Part shown: positions 1-11,510 of the stretch, piece by piece
Layout: each line of letters begins with the position of its first letter
Position numbering within the stretch: position 1 is the first letter of the stretch
Assembly (NCBI GenBank): GCA_958298945.1
Contig: OY282609.1
Coordinates: 11,638,326-11,702,325, forward strand
Source of the DNA: Atherix ibis
Taxonomy: Eukaryota > Arthropoda > Insecta > Diptera > Athericidae
Length of the DNA: 64,000 bases
Direction: 5' to 3'
Translations under genes and position numbers: made by a program
The notes under the pieces: model-generated
Told to the model about the DNA's origin: nothing
The model's input: only the letters and a program-made list of their open reading frames with translations
Database searches by the model: none

Positions 1-981
1 AAAGTCACAGGGGGCCAGATCTGAGGAATACAGTGGCTGTGGCATTATTAGTGTATTGTTTTTGGCCGAAAATTCGCGCACAAGCAACGATGCGTGAGCA
101 GGGGCGTTATCATGGTGCAAAAGCCAATTTTTGTTCTTCCACAAATCCGGACGTTTCTGGCGGATTGCTTGCGCATAACTTGCAGGTAATATTCCTTATT
201 GACCGTTCTGCCCTGTGGTAAAAACTCATGATGCACCACGCCCCTGCAATCGAAGATAACTGTAAGCAAAACCTTCACATTCGACCGAACTTGGCGCGCT
301 TTTTTCGGTCTTGGCTCGTGCGGCAGCTTCCATTAGGATGATTGAGCTTTGGTTTCCACGTCATAAACATAAACTTATGATTCGTCACGAGTTATGACCC
401 TCTGGAGTAAATTTGGCTCATCGCGAACAGATGTTAATGCGATGCTATTTTTGGTCAAAATTGAGCAATTTTGGTACGAATTTTACGGCGACCCGTCTCA
501 CGCACAAATCATTGGTAAAAATCGAATGGCACGAGCCAATCGATATGTTTAAGTCCTCAGCAACTTCTCTAACGGTGATTCGACGATTGGCCAATACTAT
601 TTTCTTCACTTCATCAATGTTTTCGTTTGTTGTTGACGTGCTCGGGCGACCGGCACGCTTTTCGTCGTTCGCATATTCTCGGCCCTCTGAGAACATTTTG
701 TACCACCGATAAACGTTGCTTCGGTCCAAGGTAGCTTCACCATATGCCACAGTCAACATTCAAAATGCGTCCGCGCAATTAATTTTGTTTTTCACACAAA
801 ATTTGATACATATTCTTTGATCCATTTTTTGGAATGGGCAAAATTCGAAGACGAACCAAAACACGTGCAAGCAAAGCAGCTGTCAAAAATTAAATGAACA
901 TTCAAAATGGCCGATTCAAAAAATCGAATATACCTAACCCGCGGAAATTCAAAATTCGCGATACTTTTTTAACAAACCTTT
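1..981 (-). mobile_element. Mariner-type DNA transposon remnant, cut by the left window edge
   Basis: The minus strand encodes pieces of a mariner transposase. An N-terminal helix-turn-helix block lies at 445-759, with DRSNVYRWYKMF and KRAGRPSTS. Central catalytic-core pieces, including a VLLTVIFDCRG-like stretch, lie at about 50-280. The frames are interrupted, so it is not functional. The outer end near 930-981 (GCGGAAATTCAAAATTCGCG) matches the right terminal repeat of the element at 54180-55072, so both are copies of one family. Part of the terminal repeat is deleted here, and the last bases before about 981 have diverged, so the exact edge is uncertain. The other end lies outside the window. 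Confidence 0.8.
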
Positions 982-983
982 TA

Positions 984-1117
984 TTAACGAAAAAGTAAGT
1001 ATTTATATAAATACTTATATTGTTAATAATATTTAAAATGAAGTTTTAATTTCAGAAAATGAAGTATTTTGCAAAGATTTGCTTTTTATTCAACGAAATG
1101 AGGAATCTAGGAATTAG
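984..1117 (+). repeat. Direct repeat copy A with a 61-bp intron-like core
   Basis: About 134 bp here resemble 2906-3038 on the same strand. Both copies contain GTAAGT followed 61 bp later by TTTCAG (995-1055 here), so each looks like a short intron with flanking exon sequence. This copy sits directly upstream of the SANT-type gene start at 1146 and may be its spliced 5' leader. Confidence 0.7.
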
Positions 1118-1145
1118 ATTCAACTTTTGAATTAGATACATAAGA

Positions 1146-1821
1146 ATGAGTAAAAATTGGACCTACAGCGAAGACAAGGCATTGTTAAGTGCTTATGCCA
1201 ACAGAAAAGAGGAATATTCGAAAACGAGGAAGAAGGCACACTTTTGGGAAAATATATTAACGGATTTGGAGGCGTTGAATGCTCTGGTATGTAATAATAA
1301 ATATTTAATTTCATTGTCCGCAAGTACAGATAACCATATTACTTTTATTCAAAGGAGACTCCAACAACAGCGCGAAACGTCGAAGTGAAATGGCATACTC
1401 TTTGCCGGGCTTTTAAAAATGCAAAAGACAGAGGTACAGGGACAAGTCCTTCGAAGTTTTTGTACCTGAAGGAAATGGACGATATATTCCACAGTGATCC
1501 AGGAATATCATCACCACATTCAGTGTCCGTGGGACTAGAAAGTTCTTCAACAGCAATACCTCAATCAGCGGATTTCGATGAACACGAAATGTGTCAGAAG
1601 TAAGAGAAGCTCAAACGGAAAGGAACGGAGAAGAGAAGATGAAACGTAAAAAGAGATATCACGCTAATAAATTAGAATTAAAAACCAAATATTATGCGAA
1701 TAGATTAAATTTAAGAAATAAGAAAATTAAATTGTTAGAAAAATATATATGCAAAAAAGAAAATGATCGCGGTGACACTCGTTCTACTCTTGTGAACATA
1801 TTAAATAAGTTGAAGTAAGAT
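1146..1821 (+). pseudogene. Harbinger-type SANT/Myb-like DNA-binding protein, frameshifted
   Basis: PIF/Harbinger elements carry a second gene for a Myb/SANT-like protein that binds DNA and helps import the transposase. Exon 1 is 1146-1286 (starts MSKNWTYSEDKALLSAY, ends at GTATGT). Exon 2 starts at 1355 after TTATTCAAAG and continues in frame (ETPTTARNVEVKWHTLCRAF), giving the tryptophan-rich SANT fold. The frame stops at 1603. The neighbouring frame from 1591 then continues as a lysine-rich, coiled-coil-like tail (KMKRKKRYHANKLELKTKYY) to a stop at 1818, which points to a frameshift near 1590-1600. The identification rests on domain pattern and on the adjacent HARBI1-like gene. Confidence 0.7.
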
Positions 1822-2317
1822 ATAATTTGAGAACCATCAATAGCCCCAACAACACCTGGTACACCTTTCATAGCTGCAAATTGCACCTGGTTTTTTTGCA
1901 TTTCGGATGCTGGTGGCCATTTTATGTACTTGGCACTCACTTCAACAAACCATGGTATAAAATTCGATGCCACTTGGCACTCACTTACGACACGGTATAA
2001 AATTCGATGGACACTGCTTTCTGTGATATTAAATCTGTCTGAAATTTGTCGGTACGTATCAGTATTTGCTAGAAACCACAACGCTATGTATATTTCAACA
2101 TCAAAATCAACTGCAGTACGTCCTCCATGACTTAGACGGCGTAAAAACATACTACTGCTCTCTTATAAAAAAATATGTATATAATTTTCAACTCTGGTTC
2201 TCTTAATATATGGAGGCACATCATCATCAGAATGTGATGTAAACGATGTCTCGCTTGAGTCTGAAGAATCAAATAAACTTAGGTGACTACTATCTTCCAG
2301 CTCGTCAAACAATTCCA
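1822..2317 (-). pseudogene. HARBI1-like transposase, N-terminal half, with one stop codon
   Basis: The reading frame starts at ATG 2317 (MELFDELEDSSHLSLFDSSD), has a single stop near 2163, and continues as FLRRLSHGGRTAVDFDVEIY, a helix-turn-helix region (RQISDRFNITESSVHRI) and VPGVVGAIDG. The last block holds the first catalytic Asp of the DDE nuclease. The frame then runs directly into the 3' end of the SANT gene on the opposite strand, so the rest of the catalytic domain is deleted. A 41-bp stretch (TTGGCACTCACTT to AAAATTCGATG) is tandemly duplicated around 1936-2010. The element is dead. Confidence 0.8.
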
Positions 2318-2905
2318 TAACAACCTGTAAAGCAGTCAGTTAATAAATGTGCAATTATTTTATATGTAAAAACATACTCGAGTAATATTTGATTCCATTT
2401 CTTTTCGCTTCTGCTGCACGAATAAAGAAAAAAACATAACAAAAATATGACACTTCAACATAACCAACGAACCCGCTAAGCTATCTATTTTCATTTTGGG
2501 AACTAAAATCCCCCTACCGTATATTGTATGCGCAACTACTACGACAATGTACTGATTTGTTCGAGGTAGAGTAGATGATGACAGCTAGAACTGCTGCTCA
2601 GTAGCAAGATTGGTCCAATGGAATACAGCTAATTTAAACACAACAATAGGCAATTTTTATTTTTTGTACAAGCTTTTGATACGAAATGGAATTCTATTTT
2701 AGATTTATTATTTATTTCGTAAATATCAATCAAATATAAAGCGCCTCAATTTTGTAGACTTTCGGAGAGTTTTAAAACGCGCCATTCTCCATGAAGGATA
2801 TAACATATCGAACCTATAGAACTAGTCTTGTCATTTTTGAAGTTCTTATTTTGGCATTTATCGGAAAGTGCAAGTAAAAGTCTAATTTTTATCTATTTTG
2901 AAATA

Positions 2906-3038
2906 TTTACGAAAAAGTAAGTATTTTTATAAATAGTTATATTGTTAATAAAACTTAATACGAAGTTTTTATTTCAGAAAATTAAGTGTTTTATAAAGGA
3001 TTGCCAGAAATTCGACGAAATGAGGAAACCGGGAATTT
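2906..3038 (+). repeat. Direct repeat copy B with a 61-bp intron-like core
   Basis: Partner of 984-1117, with the potential intron at 2917-2977. No SANT coding sequence follows it, so it may be the 5' leader of a second, lost element copy. Confidence 0.65.
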
Positions 3039-4025
3039 CTTTCTTTCGGTAAGTTGACATCTTCATTTCTACTGCATAAATTAATAAAAATTTAGTTTAT
3101 GATGTGCCTAAATGGCTTTTCGTGATATGTTTTGTGTAAAAAGTGGAGTAAAAAGTGAAAAGTTCGGCTTTCAATAAATGTAAACAAATGCGATTTTGAC
3201 AGTTCAGTGTTTATCGGAATATACAATAGTTCAGTGCCGGTGTACGTAAAGTGTGTGTAAGAAAATTTAAGGGAACGAATTTTTCAGTATGTTTTCCATT
3301 GCTGTTTTCATTGTGTTAAAATAAATAAAGTATATTCGGTAGGCTTATTATTTAAATAAATTTTTTGCATTCGTGCTTTTGCTTGCTCTATCAGACCATT
3401 TTCTAATGCATTTACTAAATAATATTGTTTTCAATTTTTTTAGAATATTAGTTATTAATTATTTAAGTACATTGAATTTTTCATCTTGTAATTTTGTTTT
3501 AAAGCATTTCCTTTAATGTTGTATACGATTAACTTCTAAAAAAATTATTTTAATGTTGTATACGATTAACTTTTTATTGTGCACATAATTGTTTTCATAT
3601 AATCAAATAACTTGCAATTTATATTTTTATATACTCATCCCCACTTTATAATTATGTTTTAATAAATAATATATAGTAAAATAAATAAATAAATAATATT
3701 TTAAAATAGAATACTGTGTTTTATTGCAAATTTCCAAAACTAATTCCATCAAACAACAAAATGCGCAATATAAAAAAATCTGCTCCTTTACGCATAAATG
3801 ACATCACATATGAAAAAAGGGTTTTAAACGAACCGGTTCAATCGCATACTGAACTTTTAAATTCTCCCCCACTAATTTACGCCGTTTCTGTTGTATTGCA
3901 TGTGTGTGCGTTCTACGAATGTATTGTCAACAAAATTCTGACAGAATTTTTGTGTAGAGGCCTATCCAGTTCTTCTATAATCTAAGGTATTTTTTCTCAA
4001 CCAACTTCACACTTAAGCCGCATAA
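3039..4025. other. Non-coding, AT-rich stretch
   Basis: No gene recognised. A frame at 3716-3985 has no domain I know and is not supported by composition. A short direct duplication (TAATGTTGTATACGATTAACT) occurs at about 3516 and 3552. Confidence 0.4.
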
Positions 4026-4980
4026 TCATATGTATTTTGACAGCTGACATAACAAGGCTTGCTTATTCGATTGATTCTGCACAGTATTTTTTGGTTGAAA
4101 CCCTTTTAAATATGGAAAGTGAAAAAGAGCATTTTTGGCATATTTTACTTTTTTACTATAGAAATGATAAAAATGCTGTTCAAGCAAAAAAAAAATTATC
4201 CGCTGTGTATGGAGATGTGTTAAATGAGCGCCAGTGCCAAAACTAGTTTGCAATATTTCGATTCGGCAAGTTTGATCTCGAAGATGCACCATGTTCTGGA
4301 AGGCCAAAACCGGCGAATAACAACTCATGAGATCGCTGAGAAGGCCAAAACAGTAAAACCGGCGAATAACAACTCATGAGATCGCTGAGATATTAAATTT
4401 ATCGAATTCGACCGTTCATGATCATTTGAAACGGCTAGGTTTAATCTCAAAGTTCGACATATGGGTTCCTCATCTTCTTACGAAAAAAAATGTGTACCGT
4501 CGCTTTGACGTTTGTGATTTACTTCTCAAACGCCAAGAAAATGATCCATTTTTGAAGCGTATCATCACCGGAGACGAGAAATAGGTTGTCTACAACAATG
4601 TTAAGAGCAAAAGATCCTGGAGTAGAAAAGATGAACCGCCTCAAAGCATTTCGAAACGATCAATTCTGATCAGTTGGACAAATTGAATGATTCACTTAAA
4701 GAAAAAAGGCCAGAATTGGTCAATAGGAAAGGTATAGTGTTCCAACAGGATAATGCGAAACCTCATACAAGTTTAACCACTTGGCAAAAGCTTTTACAGC
4801 AGACCTAGCACCTTCCGATTATCATTTGTTCTGGTTTTTACAAAAAAATTTAGACGGTAAAATGTTTAATTCAAATGATGAGGTCAAAAATCACTTGAAT
4901 CAGTTTTTTGCCAGCAAAGCAATATTAATTGTTTCACATACCCCATTAAATAGCTCGCTTAGTGGATTTTTTTTAGTCTA
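4026..4980 (+). pseudogene. Mariner transposase fossil
   Basis: Plus-strand pieces read as a mariner transposase in order: MESEKEHFWHILLFYYRND and KKKLSAVYGDVLNERQCQN (4112-4243), a second helix-turn-helix region, FDIWVPHLL-like sequence near 4455, GDE followed by a stop where Trp-Val-Val is expected (about 4572), RKGIVFQQDNAKPH-like near 4728, and PSDYHLFWFLQKNLDGK (4810-4857). Frameshifts and stops break it throughout. A 48-bp piece (GGCCAAAAC to CATGAGATCGCTGAG) is duplicated around 4300-4392. Terminal repeats were not recognised. Confidence 0.8.
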
Positions 4981-4984
4981 ATAT

Positions 4985-6990
4985 GAAAATTAATGCCATA
5001 ATCGTCATCAAGTTCACGCGGGAGAGTTCTAACACAGAAACCGGTCGCGTTAATCACTTGTCCCAAAATTCCATATTTACCGTTCCCATGTTGAAGTCTT
5101 CTGGCGGTCATAAATAATAATCTTGGCGAGAAGAGACACTCAGTAATCAAGTCAAGTTTAGACAAATGGGGTAGTCTTCATGGATGGGTATGTAAAACCA
5201 TTAGATTTTGATAGTTTTTATTGAGTGATAAATGATCCGTACTGCCGATACGAGCTGTTTCAGTTAAAAGAAGAAGCGGGCTTTCGACATCCGTTTCGAA
5301 TATACAATCTACAATGCAGATTGTATATTCGATACAGACGCTGATGATGTTGTTTGATGACCCACATCAAATGTCAACGGGGGCGGTCTTAAAGTTGAAT
5401 TATTGACAACGATATTTGGTATTGCAGTGGATTGAATTTACTGATTTAAAAAGCGTTCTTTGTTAACGAAAAAGATTTACGCCTGTTACAAAACGTATAT
5501 GGGTCATTTGATAATACCTCCTATGAGCCCATAGGGCCATCATAATTTTCAGCCGCAATATCACACCTAAACTGAGAAATGATTCAGGGACTGTTAGAGC
5601 CATTAAGGATTGTCCACAAGGAAGAGTACTATCACCTCTACTTTGTTCACTTGTCAGTGATGACCTCCGCTTCAATTATCTGCAGCTGAATTTGAACTTC
5701 AGGGTTATGCTGATGACGTGGTCGTAATTATCGTGGGAAAATATGGAGAAACAATTTTGTGCCGAAAACAGAGGGTCCGAAACATAGTGCACACTTGGTT
5801 CCAAAAGGCATAAAAAATATTATGTCTCAATATAAACCCTCACCAAACAGTCTTAGTTCCATTCACTAAGACGCATAAGTTGAGCCTCATCAAGATACAA
5901 AGGAAATGGAACTAAACTTGAGTTCTCTACTGAGGTTAAATATCTAGGGGTTATTCTAGACAACAAATTGACCTGGAACTCACACCTTACCAGCGTTAGT
6001 GGTAGAGCAACTAGAGCCAATTGGGCTTGGCTTGTCATAGGCTCTTCGGTAAAACCTAGGATCTGCAACCAAAAATTATACATTGGTCATTTCTGGCTAA
6101 TAGTTGAAACCATCATTATCTACGCAGTTCTCGTTTAGTGGCCTAAGGGTGAACAATGGACTACCCAAGCAACCCTTCGTAAAATTCAAAGACTAGCATG
6201 CTTCGGCATTACAGGTACCCTAAGAACTTGCCTCACGACAGCTCTAGAAGCTCTTTTAGACCTGCTACCTTTGCATTTTCATATTAAAAAGGAAACGACT
6301 AAAGGGTCTCTCAGATTTGGTCATTCCAAAACCTTAAAACCAGGCGACCTCTTTGAATATTTTAAGATTATATCAGACCCAAAAAAATTCCAGGAATCTT
6401 TCGGACGCAATGCCATGGAAACTTAACTTTAACCAGTCCTTCAAAGTAGTTCTCACGGGCCGCTTAGCTTGGAAGGATGGAGGCCGTCACTCGAGAAGTC
6501 ACTTTTACAGAGACGGTTCTAAAGCGTATGTATGTATTGACGACAGTGTATTCGGACCTTATTACTGTCTATCTAAATCGCCATCCATTTTCCGGGCAGA
6601 AATACATAACAGAGCTTTGTGCTTGAGTAGGTATCATAAGGAACCTACGTAACGCAAAGATATACATCATCTTCGATAGCCAACCTGCATTGAAAGCTCT
6701 TATCTCATCTGATACCCAATCTTAGCTAGTTCTGGGATGTCCTCACAGTCCTAAATCAACTGGGTAGATACAATAAAGTAACTTTGTTGTGGGTACCAGG
6801 TCATGAGGGTATTGATGGTAACTAACTAGGAGACAAACTTGCCAAAAAGGCGAGCAAATACTCCATTTATTGGGCGAGAACCCTTCTGTGGCAATCGAAA
6901 GGGCCACCTGGGATTCATTATAGAGTGCTGGAAATCCGGGGTTAAAACTGAATGACAAAAAAGAACTTCGAATTACTGGACGGACCCGTT
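4985..6990 (+). pseudogene. Non-LTR retrotransposon remnant (RT plus RNase H), broken
   Basis: Plus-strand pieces show a LINE polymerase in the correct order: CPQGRVLSPLLCSL (near 5610), the catalytic box GYADDVVVII (about 5705), EVKYLGVILDNKLTWNSHL (near 5935), LACFGITGTLRTC (about 6195), and an RNase H segment with YRDGSKAYVC (about 6510) and the acidic FRAEI (about 6590). This combination suits the I/LOA/R1-like group of insect LINEs that carry RNase H. Frameshifts and stops occur throughout. The 5' part is missing or unrecognisable, and the 3' end is inferred where the sequence becomes A-rich. Confidence 0.75.
5296..5332. repeat. Perfect 15-bp hairpin inside the LINE remnant
   Basis: TCGAATATACAATCT is followed after 7 bases by its exact reverse complement. 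Confidence 0.85.
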
Positions 6991-7960
6991 ATTTACTAAA
7001 GAAAAATATTTTAAAATTTAAAGTTAAAAATACAAAAAATAATAAAAATTAGGTATAATCGACAAAAAATTTAAAAAAACTCAAAAAAAATTGAAAATTT
7101 AAAAGACAAAATCTGCAAAAACAATTTATCTCAAAATTTAATTTTTATAAAAAAATGTTCACCAAAAAATTTTAGTTGAATAACGGGCGAAATATTAAAA
7201 TCGGGCGAATTCATAGTAAATATACCAACCAAAACAATGCATTACAACGCATCCTATCATTTAACCATGGACAACAACTAACATATAGTAAGGAAATAGT
7301 CTATTTGTCCGAAATAAGATTTGGTTTAAGTATTTAATGTTGTTTACAGCTGATGCAAATATCCCTTTGTATTCAAGCCATATATTTATCTGTGATAATA
7401 ATTAAAATTAATTACGGACAACAACCAATAAATAGTCAGGACAGACAAATTCACTATTTATCTATAATTATATTTGGTTTTAGTATTTAATGTCCTTTTT
7501 ATCGTTAATGCAGTTCATAATTCATCCAAAAACCTATTTGAATTCTAGCTGCAAATTTTCATAAACATTTATGAACAATTTATTAAAAACCTAATTATTT
7601 TGTATTCATTCCAAGCTCAAAAACCCAATCAAGATTTTAATATTACCCACAGATTTTCTGTCATATAATTGCAGAGTTTAATATGATCAAAGTTACAAAT
7701 CATATTGGACTTTAATACGAGATCGTATGACGTCGTAATTAAGTATATTTGGTTTTCAGTTTTTACTAAATTTTCTTTTTTACTCCTCAAATTGGATACC
7801 CCCGCCCTCCTTTGGATGTAAAGCTGTAAAACTATTTCTCCTACACCTATGTGTATTTTTTATTTTTTTTTTAAAATATCCTTAATTACGAAAAATTATT
7901 CAAAATTCTACTCAATTTCTAAATATTTCTATAGAAAATAATTTATAAACATGTCGAGAA
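6991..7960. other. AT-rich non-coding stretch
   Basis: No coding or RNA feature seen. Confidence 0.5.
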
Positions 7961-8720
7961 ACTCGAAAAGCTGCTATAAAAATTACGTGTTCTCGTCCCT
8001 TTTATGTTATAAAGACATTTTGTTAACGGAAATACCTGCATGCGGAAGTAACCGTCAGGGTGCATTAAACTGCATTACAGTTCAAATGTCTGTTTGTCTG
8101 TATTGGGTTGGCCGGGAAGTAATTTCGTTTTTTTCTACTTTGATGAGAATACTTGAAAAGCTGCTATAAAAATTAAGTGTTCTCGTCCCTTTTATGTTAT
8201 AAAGACATTTTGTTAAAGGAAATACCTGCATGCGGAAGTAACCGTCAGGGTGCATTAAACTGCATTACAGTTCAAATGTCTGTTTGTCTGTATTGGGTTG
8301 GCCGGGAAGTAATTTCGTTTTTTTCTTCTTTGCTGAGAATACTTGAAAAGCTGCTATAAAAATTAAGTGTTCTCGTCCCTTTTATGTTATAAAGACATTT
8401 TGTTAACGGAAATACCTGCATGCGGAAGTAACCGGCAGGGTGCATTAAACTGCATTACAGTTCAAATATCTGTCTGTCTGTATTTGGTTGTCCTAGAAGT
8501 AATTTCGTTTTTTTTGTTCTTTGCTGGGAATACTCGAAAAGCTGCTTTAAAAATTACATGTTCTCGTCCCTTTTATGTTATAAGGACATTTTGTTAAAGG
8601 AAACACCTGCATGCGGAAGTAACCGGCAGGGTGCATTAAGCTGGATTATTTTGCTGCACCTGTCTGTTTGTCTGTAGCACAGTTCAAATGTCTGTCTGTC
8701 TGTAGCACAGTTACAATTTA
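7961..8720 (+). repeat. 190-bp tandem repeat, about four copies
   Basis: Units begin at 7961, 8151, 8341 and 8532 with ACT(C/T)GAAAAGCTGCT. The period is 190 bp, or 191 for the last step. The first three are complete. The fourth breaks down after about 8650 into TGTCTGTCTGTAGCACAGTT repeats. Units are nearly identical, so the array is young. Short frames of 60-76 codons through each unit are a by-product of the repetition and not genes. Confidence 0.95.
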
Positions 8721-8849
8721 TCTGGCTGTGTGAATAATTCAAAAAATTTGAAATTCTGAATTTGGATTTTCGAGAATTAATTTTTAATGCAGTCAGATGA
8801 ATTGCAGTTAAATTAATTAATTAATTAACTACCGAATTATATAAACCTT

Positions 8850-9070
8850 AAAAATTAAATATATATTTAATATATTCTTTTTTATTCTTATGAGGTGTAA
8901 AATAATTTTTAATTCGTTAATACTCGTAAATATGAAGCAACATCGATTTATTTGTTGAAATTTTTGATATTCTGAAAATGATTAAGATATTGGATCCTGT
9001 TTTGAAGTATCAATGGCTTATCTGGTTTACTTATATTTTCTATATAATAATTAAATACTGCGTGAAATTA
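8850..9070 (+). pseudogene. Displaced fragment of a Gr39a-type receptor gene
   Basis: From 8936 the plus strand reads SNIDLFVEIFDILKMIK then, after a few mismatches, QWLIWFTYIFYI. This is almost identical to residues 208-224 and 237-247 of the Gr exon at 55289-56179, which lies on the opposite strand. Just upstream, about 50 bp at 8878-8930 match, in reverse orientation, the sequence just past the splice donor of the Gr exon at 63311-64000 (around 63214-63265). So this is a rearranged piece of the receptor array that joins an intron part to an exon part. It lacks a start codon, most of the receptor and a donor site, and stops occur after about 9070. Confidence 0.85.
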
Positions 9071-10689
9071 CTTTAAACCAGATTCCACATTTATGAATAA
9101 TTAATTAAAAAAGCCACCTCATTTGCAAAATCAATTAACTCCACAAAATAAAAAGTTAGAAAATATGATAAAATAATATAGATTGCTATTTAAAATTCCC
9201 ATTAAAATATATTTTCAAATAAACATAACGATATACAAACTAAATATGTTAGAATAGGTTTTGAATAATCGTTATTTTTAGTATAATTTTTGTGTAACGA
9301 AGGCATTTAATCATTTACCAAGTGAAAAAATAGTTGCAACGTCAAAATCGGTCTTCAAAATCTTCCTTTTATCAATAATCTGTTGGAAAATTTTTTTAAA
9401 TATTTTTCTAATGCGATTCGATATTAGGAAAATTTGTATCATTTGACAAATAACTATGACAACTTATCTAAAATTTCAATTCAAATGAGTCAGCTCTTAT
9501 TTCTGTATTTTGAACCAATTTTAATAAGCTGAAAACAGTTGGTATACGTCCATTTTGGGGCAATACGAATATGATTTTTTTATCATTTATTATAATATAT
9601 AATAATATATGATTCACTATATATTTTATAACATGTTTGTCAACGACTATATTGACGCCCTCGACGATTAATCACCGAAACAACTATTTCTTTACAACAA
9701 CAGTTTTAAAAGTTCGTTAAAATATTTGCAAACAAAAATTGCAAAGATTTATTAACTATAACTAGTACGAGTTACTCCTCATTTTTTTTTAAATATAATT
9801 TTCAAATCGCTCGATGGAGCGATGTGGCTTGTGAACGGTTCACTTATTTCTTTAATTAATTTTTTCAAAATAATACGCGTTCTGTTGCTTTACAAAGTAC
9901 ATATGTAATACAACTTATTTTTTTCTATAAAATTAATAATTTTTCCTATAAATTTTCAATAACAGTACATATGTTATTTGAAATGATAATAAAATAAAAA
10001 ACAAATTAATCTAAAAAAATTGTATAAATTGCAACTTAAAAGAAAATTTCTGCAATTAACGAATGAAATTTTGACATGTCGGAAGCCATTTTGTTAACAA
10101 TTTCATTATAAAATGGCATCTTATCCGAAGGTCATTGCTTACAACCTAATTGAAAAGGCAAAATTAGTATTTCAACTAAAAAATAGAATAAAAATATGAA
10201 TAATAATAAAATAAAATAATAGTAGAACTAATTTAATTTCTATTTTTTTAATTAACATATCTAAATAAGTAGGAAATAAAATAAAATCGCAATATTAATT
10301 CTGAAAACTTTTAAGAAATTTTCTATATTAAAGAGTATCTAATCCTTAATATTATACGATATTATGTATAGACAAATAACAATCAATAAAGAACAAGCAT
10401 TATTTACGTTTATTTTGACGTTCAAAAATTTTACTTTCGGAGTAAATTTATAATCTCAGATTAATTCAAAGTTAATGTCATTTGTACGAGAGACTAAAAT
10501 AATTAAAATCATTTTAATTACAGAGGAAAAACATAATTTTTAAATAAATAAACACAATTATTTAGAATTAAATTTCAATAAAATGAAAATCAATTTATTT
10601 GATTGGGATTTTTTGTTGCTTCTTATTAATTAATAAGAATATCATTTAGAATTTATAAGAATTCGATTAAACTTATTATAAAAATTAAG
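9071..10689. other. AT-rich non-coding stretch
   Basis: No recognisable gene. The last 100 bases are the likely promoter and 5' leader of the F-box gene at 10690. Confidence 0.45.
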
Positions 10690-11301
10690 ATGAATATTGA
10701 ATCGTTAAATGATTACTGCCTTTTGGAAATTTTTAATTATTTCGATTTATACGAAATGCTGGAATTACAAAAAGTATCGTCACGTTTTAAAAAAATTGCC
10801 GTTTTAGTTTTTAGCGGAAACAAGCAACTTAGTATTGAGTTTAGAACAGTTCAACTAGAAAAGTTCACCAATTTAATGGAAGCTGTTGGCGAATATCTGG
10901 AATCATTATCACTGTCTGTTGGCTATCTTATTTCTGAAGGGGTGGTCCTCCGCTTAGTTTATCCAATAGCTCGATTTTGCGTTCATCTGCGAAAATTTAT
11001 AATATTGTACGTTAAGTTCTATCCCAGCGTAATGCCAGTACTGAAAATAATCGTAGAAAATCTTAACGAATTACACATTAAACACTGCAGCGCTGATAGT
11101 AACCAAGTCAGACAAATTTTACTAGCAACTAAGAATCTAGAACACTTGCACGTAATGGGAACGTATAGTGTAGAAATTGAAACAATTAAATATTTAACAA
11201 GTCTACGAACACTAAACTCATTCCCACTGGATAGCCCCAATCGCGCTTCATTAGACCAATACGTCGAGGATGTGAAAAAGAAATTCAACGTTGGACTCTG
11301 A
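10690..11301 (+). CDS. Single-exon F-box protein
   Basis: A 203-residue protein. Residues 4-37 (SLNDYCLLEIFNYFDLYEML, then LQKVSSRFKKIA) fit an F-box, the helix bundle that binds Skp1 in SCF ubiquitin ligases. The rest contains spaced leucine-rich segments (LNELHIKHC, NLEHLHVMG, LTSLRTLNSF), as in the degenerate leucine-rich repeats of fly F-box proteins, which bind substrates. No intron is visible. An AATAAA at 11505 lies about 200 bases after the stop. The context before the ATG (AATTAAG) is acceptable. The orthologue is not recognised. The frame is open and codon use is gene-like, so it is probably functional, although it could be a young or lineage-specific gene. F-box role is inferred from the motif. 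Confidence 0.8.
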   Translation: MNIESLNDYCLLEIFNYFDLYEMLELQKVSSRFKKIAVLVFSGNKQLSIEFRTVQLEKFTNLMEAVGEYLESLSLSVGYLISEGVVLRLVYPIARFCVHLRKFIILYVKFYPSVMPVLKIIVENLNELHIKHCSADSNQVRQILLATKNLEHLHVMGTYSVEIETIKYLTSLRTLNSFPLDSPNRASLDQYVEDVKKKFNVGL

Positions 11302-11504
11302 TGTGAAAAAAAAGTAGTTGGACTCTGAAAAATTATGAGAAAAAGAAGTTCTTTACTCAAACGACTGTGAGCATTTACGTTTCAAGGATAATAATAACTG
11401 ATATATACTACGTTATACTCTCCTATATTCTACCGAAAAAAAATTTTATTTTCATATATTACGTTAAAAAATGAGACCCAAAATCATTGTAAAATTTCTA
11501 TATA

Positions 11505-11510
11505 AATAAA
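11505..11510 (+). terminator. Polyadenylation signal of the F-box gene
   Basis: AATAAA about 204 nt after the stop codon. Assignment is by position only. Confidence 0.45.

Larger units (their letters stand above)
984..3038. mobile_element. PIF/Harbinger element remnant with two convergent genes
   Basis: Contains the SANT-like gene on plus and the HARBI1-like gene on minus, converging near 1820. Limits are placed at the two direct repeats (984-1117 and 2906-3038), but I could not identify terminal inverted repeats or a 3-bp target duplication. The segment 2320-2905 has no coding sequence I recognise. Confidence 0.55.

Noticed and set aside
3716..3985. 89-codon frame between mobile elements
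   Set aside because: No recognisable motif, no conserved neighbour, and surrounding DNA is repeat debris.
7951..8597. Three similar small proteins encoded in the 190-bp repeat
   Set aside because: Their similarity is a result of the tandem repeat; they lack conserved starts and domains.
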